Shown one piece after another: positions 18,614 to 27,823 of a stretch of DNA of 64,000 nt (positions are counted from its first letter, which is position 1; every line of letters begins with the position of its first letter). This stretch comes from Marinobacter gudaonensis (lineage in GTDB: Bacteria > Pseudomonadota > Gammaproteobacteria > Pseudomonadales > Oleiphilaceae). The notes beneath the pieces were generated by a model. It saw only the letters and a program-made list of their open reading frames with translations, was not told the DNA's origin and searched no databases. The position numbers were made by a program, and so were the translations under genes. Location: positions 2,046,001 to 2,110,000 of the forward strand of contig NZ_FOYV01000001.1 in assembly GCF_900115175.1 (NCBI RefSeq), written 5' to 3'.

Positions 18614-20038
18614 TCAGCCCAGCTTCTCAAGCTGTTTGACCAGGGTTGGCTCCCAGGCCTCCAGGGCCAACCCGCGAACCTGGGCCTGCAGGTCCTGAAC
18701 CAGTTGCGCCGCCAGCGTTTTCAGGCCTGCCTCTTTCATCAGGCGAGCGCTGGCCAACCGCCAGTAAAGGCGATCCCGCGGCTCCCGGGCCTCTGCCAGT
18801 CCGTCCTCGAGCAACTGCATGCCCTCGGCGAGTTCTCCAGCGGCCACCCGCTCCCGGGCCTTGCCATAAACCTGTTCCCAGGCGTCAACGGCACTGCCGG
18901 AGGCGCTCGCAGTCGGCGACGTCCAGAGCCAGTCGCTCGCTTCCCCTGACAGGAACGGTGTTCCGTCATTGAACGTGAGCTCCGGCAACTGCGGCAATCG
19001 CTCCACAAACTCACGGCACGCCCGGCGAATCGCTTCGGCACACTCACCATGGCCCAGCCGGTTTGCAACCTGGGCACTCAGCCAGTGCCCGTCCAGCCAG
19101 AACGGGCTGACCGACAGGCTCTGTTCTACCCGCTGCCAGAGGGCCTGGTCCGGGGCCTTTTCAAGCGCCTCGCGATAGTCTGCGACGCGGTCGGCGCTGA
19201 CCGCTGCCAGGTCGGTTCGCTGGCCGTCCCGCGTCGGTGGCACCGTGGTGATGGTGTGCCAGATGGCGTAGCGTCGCAGCTGGTAGCCAAGCGGCTCACC
19301 GGGGCCGGTGTCGGTCAGCAGATCGGCCACCTTTAGCAGGCTCTGGCGGGTGGCCCGCTCATTGCCAGGATCCAGGCTGAGCGTGCCCAGGCTGGCCGTT
19401 GATGTGGCCGGCGATGGCTGTGTCTGGGCGTTGCTGCGCTCGGGTTCCGGGGTCGAAGGCGAGGGCGCGGGCGTGGTTTCGCTGGCCACCGGGAGCTTTT
19501 CGATGGCCCGCTTGAGGTCACTCAGCGATTCCTCCGGCAAAGCCCTGATGGACGCCTGCTCAAGCAGCGATGCCAGTAGCTCAAGGCAGTACTGGCGACC
19601 GTCGCCAACACTGCCGTCGAAGGACAGCCCTTCCACACCCTTGCCGGCCCGCTGCAGCATCTGGGTAAACATCATTTTGCGGGCCCTCTGGCCCTTTTCA
19701 CCCGGATAGGGCCAGGCCTTTTCCCACCATCCATCCAGAACCCGGTGCAACAGGTACAGAGACAGCGCAAACCGCTCGCCATCGCCACCACGCTGCAGGG
19801 CTAGCAGCAGGAATCCCAGTACCTTGAGATGCTTGCTCCGGTCAGACAGGATCGTCAGTGCTTCCTGCTCAACCTTGCTCCAGTCAATATCGTTATGCGC
19901 CAGGGAGCCAATTTTCATGATTTCGTTCTCGAGGAACTCGAGGGCCGGATCCTCACCCAGCGCCTCGCCCACCCCGCTCTCGCCGGGCAGCGCCGAAATC
20001 ACCTGGCTGACGTAGGGGTGCTGCTCAATCACCTGCAT
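18614..20038 (-). CDS. tssA: T6SS cap/baseplate-priming protein TssA (VasJ type)
   Basis: 474 residues. It begins with an ImpA N-terminal domain (ALEFLENEIMKIGSLAHNDIDW; LSLYLLHRVLDGWWEKAWPYP). A Pro/Ser/Thr-rich linker follows at about 180-215, then a helical VasJ-like C-terminal half. TssA helps start baseplate assembly and sheath polymerisation in the cytoplasm. It sits between vasI and tssM, as in the V. cholerae order. The call is good; assignment to the VasJ branch rests on the C-terminal half and gene order. Confidence 0.92.
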   Translation of the reverse strand: MQVIEQHPYVSQVISALPGESGVGEALGEDPALEFLENEIMKIGSLAHNDIDWSKVEQEALTILSDRSKHLKVLGFLLLALQRGGDGERFALSLYLLHRVLDGWWEKAWPYPGEKGQRARKMMFTQMLQRAGKGVEGLSFDGSVGDGRQYCLELLASLLEQASIRALPEESLSDLKRAIEKLPVASETTPAPSPSTPEPERSNAQTQPSPATSTASLGTLSLDPGNERATRQSLLKVADLLTDTGPGEPLGYQLRRYAIWHTITTVPPTRDGQRTDLAAVSADRVADYREALEKAPDQALWQRVEQSLSVSPFWLDGHWLSAQVANRLGHGECAEAIRRACREFVERLPQLPELTFNDGTPFLSGEASDWLWTSPTASASGSAVDAWEQVYGKARERVAAGELAEGMQLLEDGLAEAREPRDRLYWRLASARLMKEAGLKTLAAQLVQDLQAQVRGLALEAWEPTLVKQLEKLG

Positions 20039-20080
20039 AACAGGGCTCCTTTGGGGACGTTGGCTCCGGCAAAACGGCGA

Positions 20081-20731
20081 TCACCATCCGCACCTCTCCC
20101 GCAGGGGCTCAATGGCCTGGCGGAAGCCCGACAGGTCGAACAGCAAGCCGTCGATGGCACTGTCGGTGGAATCAATGCGCACGTCCGGGCCCACCAGCAG
20201 TGTCTGAACCGTGTGGATTGAGGGCAGACCACGACCACCGCTGAGAACAAAGCCGTTGTCCCGAACCCGCCATTCCATGGTGTCTGAACCCATGGCCAGA
20301 CGAATGCGCTCTCTCTTCAGAGGTTCGGGCATCATCAAAGACAGTTCCGTGATGTTGTTGTGGCATTGCAGCACCAGCCGGGGCCTTGGTGGTTCAACGC
20401 CCAGTGCGGCGACGGTAACCAGCTGCCCGGCTGCCCGGCCGGTATCCCGGTACACGGCCGTGCCGGTGTCCTCCGGGTTGCCGGCGGAGGCATAGGCCTG
20501 GCGCCATTGCTCGCTGCGCAGGCTTGCAGGCACCGACGCCGGCGCCTCGGCCCGACGATCAACCGGCGTGTCAAACACCGCATCGAAACAGGCCAGTCGT
20601 TCAAGCCGCTGAACTTCACCGGTGCAGCGCCGGGCCTCCTCAATCAGCCCCGCCCAGGCCGACGGCTGCAAGGCCGTGAATGCGGTTGCCAGGGCAACCG
20701 AGCGCAGGATGAACCTGAGAAACGGCGTCAT
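20081..20731 (-). CDS. vasI: T6SS-associated periplasmic protein TagO/VasI
   Basis: 216 residues with a signal peptide (cleavage near AWA-GLIE) and the family pattern EEARRCTGEVQRLERLACFD, with a Cys pair typical of VasI/TagO. The C-terminal half has LLVGPDVRIDSTDSAIDGL. It is an accessory periplasmic protein of T6SS clusters whose exact job is unclear. The start at 20731 overlaps the vasH stop in an ATGA-type 4-bp overlap; the longer in-frame start at 20758 would run into vasH. Confidence 0.87.
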   Translation of the reverse strand: MTPFLRFILRSVALATAFTALQPSAWAGLIEEARRCTGEVQRLERLACFDAVFDTPVDRRAEAPASVPASLRSEQWRQAYASAGNPEDTGTAVYRDTGRAAGQLVTVAALGVEPPRPRLVLQCHNNITELSLMMPEPLKRERIRLAMGSDTMEWRVRDNGFVLSGGRGLPSIHTVQTLLVGPDVRIDSTDSAIDGLLFDLSGFRQAIEPLRERCGW

Positions 20732-22308
20732 GATTCGCTGACCTGATACTTGAGACACTTGTGGGCCAGGGTGCGCTTCGGCAAGCCCAGGCTCTCGGCC
20801 GCCTGGGCCCGGTTGCCGCCATACTGGCGCAGCCGTTCCCGGATAATAGCCGCTTCGAACGCTTGGGCTGCCGCTTTAAGATCCCGGATTTCATCGGGGT
20901 CAGGCAGCCACGACAACGCCTCATGGCCGGCAACGGCGGGCTCGGCGACCCAGGTCTCGGGTGCCTCGAACAGGTCGTTCAATCGCAGGACTTCTGGCTG
21001 GATGTCATCCCCGACCGGTGTCTGCAGACAGGCCAGTTCAATGATGTTGCGCAGCTCCCGGACGTTCCCGGGAAAGTCGTAGCCGGAAAGCAGGTGCAGG
21101 GCATGGCTGGATATGCCCATGGGGCCGGCCCCCTCCCGCTCGGTGTAATGACGAATAAAATGGCGGCTGAGGGCCTCGAGGTCTTCCGGCCTCTCCCGAA
21201 GCGGGGTAACCCGGAGCGGGAACTGGCTCAGCCGATAGAACAGGTCCCGGCGGAAGCTGCCGTCCTCGATGCCAGCCTGCAATGGCTGGTGGGTCGCCGC
21301 CACCAGTCGGAAATCAGAGCGCTGCTCCTCTCTGGCTCCCAGCGGACGGAACTTCCGGCTTTCCAGCACCCGCAGGAGTTTGGACTGGAGGGCCATCGGC
21401 ATGTCGCCAATTTCGTCCAGGAACAGGGTGCCGCCGTCGGCCTGGGCCAGTAGCCCCTCCTTGGTCTGGTCGGCACCGGAGAAAGCGCCTTTGGTATGAC
21501 CAAAGAGTTCAGTCTCGAGCAGGGTATCGGGTATGGCGGCGCAGTTGACCACCACCATGGGGCCGTCAGCCCGTCCGGAGAGCTGGTGGATGCCCTGGGC
21601 CACCACGTCTTTGCCACAACCGGTTTCGCCCTGGATCAGGACCGATAGCTGGCTGCCTGCCGCGCGGACGATCTGGGCCCTGAGCCGGGTCATGGCCTGG
21701 GAGTTCCCCACCAGAGTCCGGGCCAGCTGGTCGCACCGATTGCGCACGGTTTCCGCATCGTGCAGATGGTCGAGCGAGCGCTTCAGAAGCCGGCGCTGCC
21801 AGACCTGGTCACGGCTTTGCAGCTGGGTGATCCATTGATGCACCAGCAGTTGCCGAAGCCCCAGGTACAGCGGTTGTGCAGTAATTCCTGCCCACTCCGG
21901 CTCGTCACGGCACAGCACGAGCATGCCGAGGGTGCGACCGTCGTCGCCGCTCAGGGGCTCAAGCCACAGTGAGCGGGGGCGGTTGCTGGCGTCGAACAGG
22001 GCCTGGAAGCCCGGGTGGTCGAGGCGGTAGCTGGCGGCTCGTGTCAGTTCCCGGGCCTGGCCGGTCTGGAGCACGTGGGCAAAGGGGTGGCTGAAGTCAC
22101 CGCAGTCGAATTCGCCGTCTTCGGCCAGATCGCTGCAGTGCAGGGTGCGGCCACTGAGGTCGAGTTCCAGGGCCCAGCAGCGGCTCAGGCCGAAGGTGGT
22201 TTCCAGCTGGCTAGTGGCCGTTTTCAGCAGGTCCGGCAGGGTGTCCTGCTGGATCAGGGCCACCGCCAGGTCAATGCCGGTGTGCAGTTCCATCTGCATC
22301 CGTCCCAT
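20728..22308 (-). CDS. vasH: sigma-54-dependent T6SS regulator VasH
   Basis: A 526-residue bacterial enhancer-binding protein with an N-terminal GAF-like sensor (about 1-170). The AAA+ domain has Walker A GETGCGKD, GAFSGA (the sigma-54 contact loop, with Ser in place of the usual Thr), DEIGDMPMALQSKLL and PGNVRELRN. A C-terminal Fis-type helix-turn-helix (GGNRAQAAESLGLPKRTLA) follows. It normally activates hcp and vgrG operons with RpoN. The start at 22308 is the first ATG that does not run into the upstream palindromic repeat (22352-22456), but its ribosome site is weak, and ATG at 22299 is possible. Confidence 0.93.
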   Translation of the reverse strand: MGRMQMELHTGIDLAVALIQQDTLPDLLKTATSQLETTFGLSRCWALELDLSGRTLHCSDLAEDGEFDCGDFSHPFAHVLQTGQARELTRAASYRLDHPGFQALFDASNRPRSLWLEPLSGDDGRTLGMLVLCRDEPEWAGITAQPLYLGLRQLLVHQWITQLQSRDQVWQRRLLKRSLDHLHDAETVRNRCDQLARTLVGNSQAMTRLRAQIVRAAGSQLSVLIQGETGCGKDVVAQGIHQLSGRADGPMVVVNCAAIPDTLLETELFGHTKGAFSGADQTKEGLLAQADGGTLFLDEIGDMPMALQSKLLRVLESRKFRPLGAREEQRSDFRLVAATHQPLQAGIEDGSFRRDLFYRLSQFPLRVTPLRERPEDLEALSRHFIRHYTEREGAGPMGISSHALHLLSGYDFPGNVRELRNIIELACLQTPVGDDIQPEVLRLNDLFEAPETWVAEPAVAGHEALSWLPDPDEIRDLKAAAQAFEAAIIRERLRQYGGNRAQAAESLGLPKRTLAHKCLKYQVSES

Positions 22309-22351
22309 TGTCTTATTCCCAGTCTTATAAAAATTGAGATCGCCGTCCGCA

Positions 22352-22456
22352 CAGCCTGCGGGGTGGCTTTCCAAAACACGCCGTGAATACATCCCTGTAG
22401 GCTCCGCTCCGCCATCCATGGCTCCGCAGGGTTTTGGAAAGCCACCCCGCAGGCTG
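22352..22456. repeat. palindromic interspersed repeat, copy A
   Basis: A 105-bp element between clpV and vasH. Perfect 26-bp inverted arms (22352-22377 with 22431-22456) flank a 53-bp core containing GGAGCCATGGATGGC when read on the minus strand. The core matches the core of copy B (41275-41383) at 47 of 53 positions in reversed orientation. The outer arm sequences differ between copies, yet each copy's arms are complementary. The transcript would fold into a long hairpin. Confidence 0.9.
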
Positions 22457-22474
22457 CGCTAAATTTCGGTTGCC

Positions 22475-25117
22475 TTAAGCTACCGTTCCTACAAATCGAT
22501 GCTCTTCGACACCAAGAGTGATTTTGTTCACCGGCTCCCTTGCTGCCAGTTTCTCCAGCAACGCCAAGGAAACCGGCGGCAACAACTCACCCTCTATGAT
22601 CGACTCCAGCATCCTCGCGCCGTTTTCGCTTCGGGTCGCCCGGCTTCGGATGGCATCGACCAGCCCGTCTTCCAGTTCCACATCCGTTTGGTATCGGGTT
22701 CGGATCTGGTCGGCCAGCCGGTTCAGCTTGTCGCCGACAATGCGGTTGAGGGTGTCTTCGCCCAACGGCAGGTAGGGCACCACTTCCATCCGGGCCAGCA
22801 GGGCTGGTTTGAAGAAGCCTGCCAGTTCCGGGTAAAGCGCTTCTTCGAGGCTGGCCGGGGATTCGGCGTGGTTGACGATGGTCTGGTAGCCCAGGTTGGA
22901 GGTGAGGAAGAAGACCACGTTCTTGCAGTCGATCAACCGGCCCTCTCCGTCGGCCAGTTCGCCCTTGTCGAAGGCCTGGTAGAACAGGTTGAGCACTTCC
23001 GGATGGGCTTTCTCGACTTCGTCGAGGAGCACCACGGAATAAGGCTTCTGGCGGATGGCCTCGGTGAGGATGCCGCCTTCGCCGAAGCCGACATAGCCCG
23101 GGGGCGAGCCGATCAGGCGGGAGACGGTGTGCTTCTCCTGGTATTCGGACATGTTGATGGTGGTCAGGAACTGGCGGCCGCCGTAGAGCAGTTCGGCCAG
23201 TTGCACCACGGTTTCGGTCTTGCCGACGCCACTGGGGCCAACCAGCAGGAAAGCGCCCATGGGGCGGCCCGGCCGTCGCAGGTCGGCGCGGGCGGTGAGC
23301 AGGTGCTGGTGCAGGCACTCGATGGCGGTGTCCTGGCCCTTGATGTGTTCCTGCAGGTACGCCGGCAGGTGGGTGATCTTTTCCAGTTCGTCGGTGGTCA
23401 TACGGTTCACCGGTATGCCGGTCCAGTCGGCGATCACTTCGGCGACCTGGCGGGCGTCTACCCGGGCGTGGACCAGGGGTTCGTCAGCCTGGAGTTTGGC
23501 CAGTTCCTGTTCGATGGCGGCCGCTTCGCTTTTCAGGTCCGGGCGTTCTTCGTGATCGGCCTCGGTCAGTTCAGCGGCGGCATCCTCGCCGGCTTTGTCG
23601 TCGGCATTGGTCTGCAACAGCCGCTCGCGGATGTCGACCAGCCGGGCCACCAGCTCGCGCTGGTCGTTCCAGCGTTGTTCCAGGGTTTCGGATTCATCAG
23701 TCAGGTCGGCCATTTGCTGTGCCAGCAACTGTTCCCTTTCGGTGTCCACGGTCTGGCCCAGGGCGTGTTCCCGGGTCATCAGGTGCTGCTCCATGGCCAC
23801 CTGGTGCAGCTGGCTGCGAACATGGCTCAGGCGCCTGGGCGGTGTGCTCAGGTTCAGGCTCATACGGGCGCAAGCCGTGTCCAGAACGTCGATGGCTTTG
23901 TCCGGTAGCTGGCGACCGGCCAGGTAGCGGGCTGACATTTCGGCAGCAGCTTTCAGAGCGCTGTCGGCGATCAGTACCTGGTGGGCTTTTTCGTAGACGG
24001 TGCGCAGGCCTCGGAGAATATGAACCGCGTCGCCGGGTGTCGGCTCATCCAGCGCCACCGGCTGGAAGCGGCGGCTCAGGGCCGGGTCTTTCTCGAAGTA
24101 TTTCTTGTACTCGCGCCAGGTAGTGGCGGCGATGGTGCGCAGCTCGCCCCGGGCCAGCGCGGGTTTCAGCAGGTTTGCAGCGTCGGAGCCACCTTCACTG
24201 TTGCCGGCGCCGATCAGGGTATGGGCTTCGTCGATGAACAGGATGATCGGTGTGGCGGCGCCTTTGACCGCTTCGATCACGCCTTTCAGGCGCTTTTCAA
24301 ATTCGCCTTTCACCGAGGCACCGGCCTGCAGAGCGCCCATGTCCAGGGTCCAGAGCTCAACGTGTTTCAGGCGGTCTGGCACGTCGCCGTTGACGATGCG
24401 CAGGGCGAGGCCTTCCACCACGGCACTTTTGCCCACGCCGGCATCGCCCACCACGATGGGATTGTTCTTGCGGCGGCGGCAGAGGATATCGATCATCTGG
24501 TCGATTTCCGCGTCGCGGCACACCACCGGGTCGAGTTTTTGTTCCCGGGCCAGCTTGGTGAACTCGGTAGCGTAGCGGGTGAGCGGGTCCATGTCGGCTT
24601 GCACGGTCGGCTTCGACGCGCCGTTTTCGTTCAGTTGCGGGCGCTCTCCGGAGCCATCGGTCATCTGGTCAAACTGTTTGCGCAGCTGTTCCCGGTTGAT
24701 GTCAATCAGGGCCTGGGCTACCCGGGGCATCAGGTAGCGGTCGGCATTCATCAGCAGGGCCAGGAACACGGCACCGGAGCGCAGCTCGGTGTGGCCGAGT
24801 TCGGTGGAGGCCAGCAGCCAGGCGTCCTGCATCAGTTCAACCAACAGTGGTGAGAACGACGGATACGGCTCGGCGGTTTGCGGCTCACCGTTCAGGCTCT
24901 CGCCCACCAGCGGTTGCAGGTTCTGATGGTTGATGCCGGTGTGTTCCAGAATCTGGCGCACGTCGGAGAACGGCGTTTCCAGCAGTTTGAACAGCAGGTG
25001 CGCCGGGGTAATCTCGGCGCCCTGGCGGCTGATGCACAGGGCGGCTGAGGCTTCCAGAGCCTCGCGTGACATGTCGTTGAGGCGCCCGATCAGCGCCGGC
25101 AGTTCTACCCGAATCAC
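22475..25117 (-). CDS. clpV: T6SS sheath-disassembly ATPase ClpV
   Basis: An 880-residue AAA+ Hsp100 (TssH) that extracts contracted TssB/TssC sheath for recycling in the cytoplasm. The N-terminal domain (1-160) is followed by AAA1 with Walker A GDAGVGKS and FIDEAHTLIGAG, a middle coiled coil of about 400-510, and AAA2 with GPSGVGKT. The start is a GTG at 25115-25117, chosen because AAGGAC lies about seven bases upstream and the N-terminus aligns with ClpV proteins. It overlaps no neighbour and follows tssL by 10 bp. Confidence 0.97.
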   Translation of the reverse strand: MIRVELPALIGRLNDMSREALEASAALCISRQGAEITPAHLLFKLLETPFSDVRQILEHTGINHQNLQPLVGESLNGEPQTAEPYPSFSPLLVELMQDAWLLASTELGHTELRSGAVFLALLMNADRYLMPRVAQALIDINREQLRKQFDQMTDGSGERPQLNENGASKPTVQADMDPLTRYATEFTKLAREQKLDPVVCRDAEIDQMIDILCRRRKNNPIVVGDAGVGKSAVVEGLALRIVNGDVPDRLKHVELWTLDMGALQAGASVKGEFEKRLKGVIEAVKGAATPIILFIDEAHTLIGAGNSEGGSDAANLLKPALARGELRTIAATTWREYKKYFEKDPALSRRFQPVALDEPTPGDAVHILRGLRTVYEKAHQVLIADSALKAAAEMSARYLAGRQLPDKAIDVLDTACARMSLNLSTPPRRLSHVRSQLHQVAMEQHLMTREHALGQTVDTEREQLLAQQMADLTDESETLEQRWNDQRELVARLVDIRERLLQTNADDKAGEDAAAELTEADHEERPDLKSEAAAIEQELAKLQADEPLVHARVDARQVAEVIADWTGIPVNRMTTDELEKITHLPAYLQEHIKGQDTAIECLHQHLLTARADLRRPGRPMGAFLLVGPSGVGKTETVVQLAELLYGGRQFLTTINMSEYQEKHTVSRLIGSPPGYVGFGEGGILTEAIRQKPYSVVLLDEVEKAHPEVLNLFYQAFDKGELADGEGRLIDCKNVVFFLTSNLGYQTIVNHAESPASLEEALYPELAGFFKPALLARMEVVPYLPLGEDTLNRIVGDKLNRLADQIRTRYQTDVELEDGLVDAIRSRATRSENGARMLESIIEGELLPPVSLALLEKLAAREPVNKITLGVEEHRFVGTVA

Positions 25118-25127
25118 AGTGATGTCC

Positions 25128-25952
25128 TTATTTCGGTAGTTGGTCGAGTACGCGCAATACGTCCGTGATGCGCTCGTTCAATGCCATGTTGTAGAGGGAA
25201 TAGATACCAGCCATCGCCGCGACGAACAGCCCGCCAATACCCCACAACGGCAGGCCGCTGCGAAGGCGGTTGCCCGAGGGGGTGACATTGAGCCGGGCGT
25301 CTGCCAGGGGCGCCGGGTCCTGCTCGTCCCGAAGGGTTTTGAGCTGCTCATGCAACCCACGAACAATCTGCTCGTATTCGTCCCGGCCGTTTTCCATGAC
25401 CTTGTAGCGGCCCTCAAATCCAAGGCACAGGCACAGGAAGATGAACGCCAGCATATCCCGGTAACGAGCCGGCTCCTGTTCCATCCGCGCCAGAATGGCA
25501 AAGACTTTTTCGCCACCCCAGGTTTCGTTGTGGAATCGCGACAGCAGCGAATGCTGGGACCAGACGCTGTGGGCACCCCAGTCGGTGCCAAGCACCGCCT
25601 CGTCGATGAAAGCGCAGAGCACATAGCGGTAGGCAACAACCACCGGTCGGTCGTAGCCCTGCTCCACCAGTTCCCGGTCGACGGCGGCGATGTCGTCCAC
25701 CACCTGCTGGTAGAGGCTCTCAACGGCCCGGTAGTCGACCAGGCGCCGAATCCGGATCACCAGCCCGAGCAGCGGTGTTGCTGCATCAATCAGGCGGTTG
25801 GCCTCCAGCCCCCGAAGCTGGAACTGTTCGTCGAGCCCACCCTCAGGGGTCTCGGGGTAGCCGGAACGGTCGGCAAACAGCAGGTCGCTGAACGCACTGC
25901 TGCCTGGGTCCTTGCTGCCATTCGGTAAATCCATTACCTGTGCGTCTGCCAT
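25128..25952 (-). CDS. tssL: T6SS membrane-complex protein TssL (DotU/IcmH)
   Basis: A 274-residue inner-membrane anchor. The cytoplasmic helical DotU domain contains YVLCAFIDEAVLGTDWG and FIFLCLCLGFEGRYKV. A single C-terminal helix follows (LWGIGGLFVAAMAGIYSLYN, about 239-258). There is no peptidoglycan-binding OmpA domain, so wall anchoring must come from another protein. It begins 3 bp after the tssK stop (TAAGCCATG). Confidence 0.95.
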   Translation of the reverse strand: MADAQVMDLPNGSKDPGSSAFSDLLFADRSGYPETPEGGLDEQFQLRGLEANRLIDAATPLLGLVIRIRRLVDYRAVESLYQQVVDDIAAVDRELVEQGYDRPVVVAYRYVLCAFIDEAVLGTDWGAHSVWSQHSLLSRFHNETWGGEKVFAILARMEQEPARYRDMLAFIFLCLCLGFEGRYKVMENGRDEYEQIVRGLHEQLKTLRDEQDPAPLADARLNVTPSGNRLRSGLPLWGIGGLFVAAMAGIYSLYNMALNERITDVLRVLDQLPK

Positions 25953-25955
25953 GGC

Positions 25956-27290
25956 TTAACTCCTGATTGCCCAGAACTGCATTTCCATGCCCGGAAAACT
26001 GCCAGCCACGTGGAAGGCGAAGCCGCTGGCGTTGTCGAGCATCTGCCACGCCTGGCTCTGGTCGTCCAGGCGGAAATAAACGAAACCGGCGTGATAAGGA
26101 AGCTGACGCGGCGCCACCGGCAATGCCGTCAGCGGAATGCCCGGCAACTGCAGGCTGATGAGGTCCCGGATCTTCTCCACCGAGGCCACCTTGCACTGCT
26201 GGGTGAACTGCTTCTTCAGATCGTCCAGGGGCATGTCCGCCTTCACCGCCAGGATGAATTCGGCCTCCCGCACCAGCTGGGCGTCCTGCACCGGTGCCAC
26301 CGTGAGACCGTACTGGCGCTCCTGCAGCTGGATGGCCAGGGCTCTCGGTTCCAGAACGGTGCTCAGGGACTGTCGCAGCACCTGCATCAGGGGTGTGAAG
26401 CAGTCCTCCGGCAAGTCGTGGTCGTAGGCCGGGTATTCCCTCGGCAGCCGCCCCTCGTCGGTGAAAGTCACCAGCTCGCCACACAGCTCCAGCAAGGCCT
26501 CATAAAGCCGCTCCGGATGCAGCTGGCGCAGACGGGCCAGGTGCAGAAACCGGGGGTGAGCCCGATTAAGCATCTGCAGCAGCATGAAATCCGCCACATC
26601 GGCCACGCCACCCTGCCCGGGCGCGCCTACCCGTTCGGCAATGGTGCGGGCCCGCTCACGCATCAGGCCCGCCATTTCGCCGACGAAGCGCTGCAGCCTC
26701 GGCGCCGCCCGCACACTCAGCATGGTGGGCACGAAGGCCGGGTCCATTACCAGGCTGCCGTCGGGACGCTTCTCCAGAATCCGCCCGATGGCCAGGGCCG
26801 AATAGGCGCTCCGGTCCTCCCGTTCCAGCATCAGCCTGGGCGCCACCCGACCGACATCAATGGCGTGGGCGTCGCCGTCAATGGAATGCAGGTCCCGGAT
26901 TTCCCGGGTTTCCGCCCGGAAGCGGCCAGCCACCGGTGCCTCGGGCCAGGCCACCTCGGCCAGGCTGTCGCTGCCCAGGGGCAGTGCCAGGTACACAATC
27001 TGGTTGGCCACTGAGGCATCACTGATCTCCAGGGGCTCCGGCATCACGTCGTCCTGGGGCAGGCTGAACCGGGTCCCATCGGAAAACAGGCCGGAGGCCC
27101 GCACCAGGCCCACCCGGCCAAAGGTCAGATACTCGGCATTCAGTTCCAGATCGCTGAAGCCATAGAGGTAGTCCGATATCGCCAGGGCGCGCTCGTTGAT
27201 CTGGTGCTCCAGATACCGCTGCTGTTGCTGGAAGTGCTGGGGTTTGATGAACAGACCATCACTCCAGACCACTCGATTGGTAACGGCCAT
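25956..27290 (-). CDS. tssK: T6SS baseplate protein TssK (ImpJ/VasE)
   Basis: A 444-residue trimeric baseplate connector linking the TssFGE wedge to TssM and TssL. Family markers are the N-terminal VVWSDGLFIKPQHFQQQQRYLE, and later LNRAHPRFLHLARLRQLHPE and PEDCFTPLMQVLRQSLS. The start at 27290 shares one base with the tssJ stop (TGATG), so translation is coupled. The call is secure. Confidence 0.96.
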   Translation of the reverse strand: MAVTNRVVWSDGLFIKPQHFQQQQRYLEHQINERALAISDYLYGFSDLELNAEYLTFGRVGLVRASGLFSDGTRFSLPQDDVMPEPLEISDASVANQIVYLALPLGSDSLAEVAWPEAPVAGRFRAETREIRDLHSIDGDAHAIDVGRVAPRLMLEREDRSAYSALAIGRILEKRPDGSLVMDPAFVPTMLSVRAAPRLQRFVGEMAGLMRERARTIAERVGAPGQGGVADVADFMLLQMLNRAHPRFLHLARLRQLHPERLYEALLELCGELVTFTDEGRLPREYPAYDHDLPEDCFTPLMQVLRQSLSTVLEPRALAIQLQERQYGLTVAPVQDAQLVREAEFILAVKADMPLDDLKKQFTQQCKVASVEKIRDLISLQLPGIPLTALPVAPRQLPYHAGFVYFRLDDQSQAWQMLDNASGFAFHVAGSFPGMEMQFWAIRS

Positions 27291-27823
27291 CAGGTATCAT
27301 CCGAATGCTTGAGTTTCACTTCCCGCTCCCGCAGGTTCACCAGCAGGTTATAGCGGCCTCCAATGGGATCCACCTTCACCACCTTTTTCCATTGCGACAG
27401 GTTCGGGTAGGCGTAGAAAGCAATCACGCCGATAAAGCGGGTGTCCTCGCCAATCTCGAAGGGTTCGATGTACTTGAACTGACCCGGTACCAGGGAATAG
27501 TCGCTGTGGTCCACGTAGTTCTGTCCCAGTGAAGCCTCAAGGTCGGTGAGCAGCTGGTCGAAATCCCCTGCCATCAGGAGGGAACTGTCACGCATTTCGA
27601 TCACCTGGAAGGCGATGGGGGTTGGCGCCAGGGATTCATTGGGATTCATGTCCGGCTCCGCCACCATGGTCAGCCCAACGCGGCTGGGCAGGTCTTCCGG
27701 GTAGCCCACGGGAATGTCCGGATCCCAGAGCACCTTGGCGGTCTTGGTGACCGCGTTGTAGGGCGTGCTGCATCCGGCAAGCACCAATACAATAGCTAGC
27801 AAGCTCCATTTGCACGTCTTCAC
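27290..27823 (-). CDS. tssJ: T6SS outer-membrane lipoprotein TssJ (VasD)
   Basis: 177 residues with a lipoprotein signal ending LVLAGC (lipidated Cys18). Residue +2 is Ser, which fits export to the outer membrane. The body is the TssJ transthyretin-like beta-sandwich (QVIEMRDSSLLMAGDFDQLL). It binds the periplasmic end of TssM. The start is a GTG at 27821-27823 that overlaps the tagH stop (GTGA), with GGAGAGTCAGTT upstream. Confidence 0.93.
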   Translation of the reverse strand: MKTCKWSLLAIVLVLAGCSTPYNAVTKTAKVLWDPDIPVGYPEDLPSRVGLTMVAEPDMNPNESLAPTPIAFQVIEMRDSSLLMAGDFDQLLTDLEASLGQNYVDHSDYSLVPGQFKYIEPFEIGEDTRFIGVIAFYAYPNLSQWKKVVKVDPIGGRYNLLVNLREREVKLKHSDDT

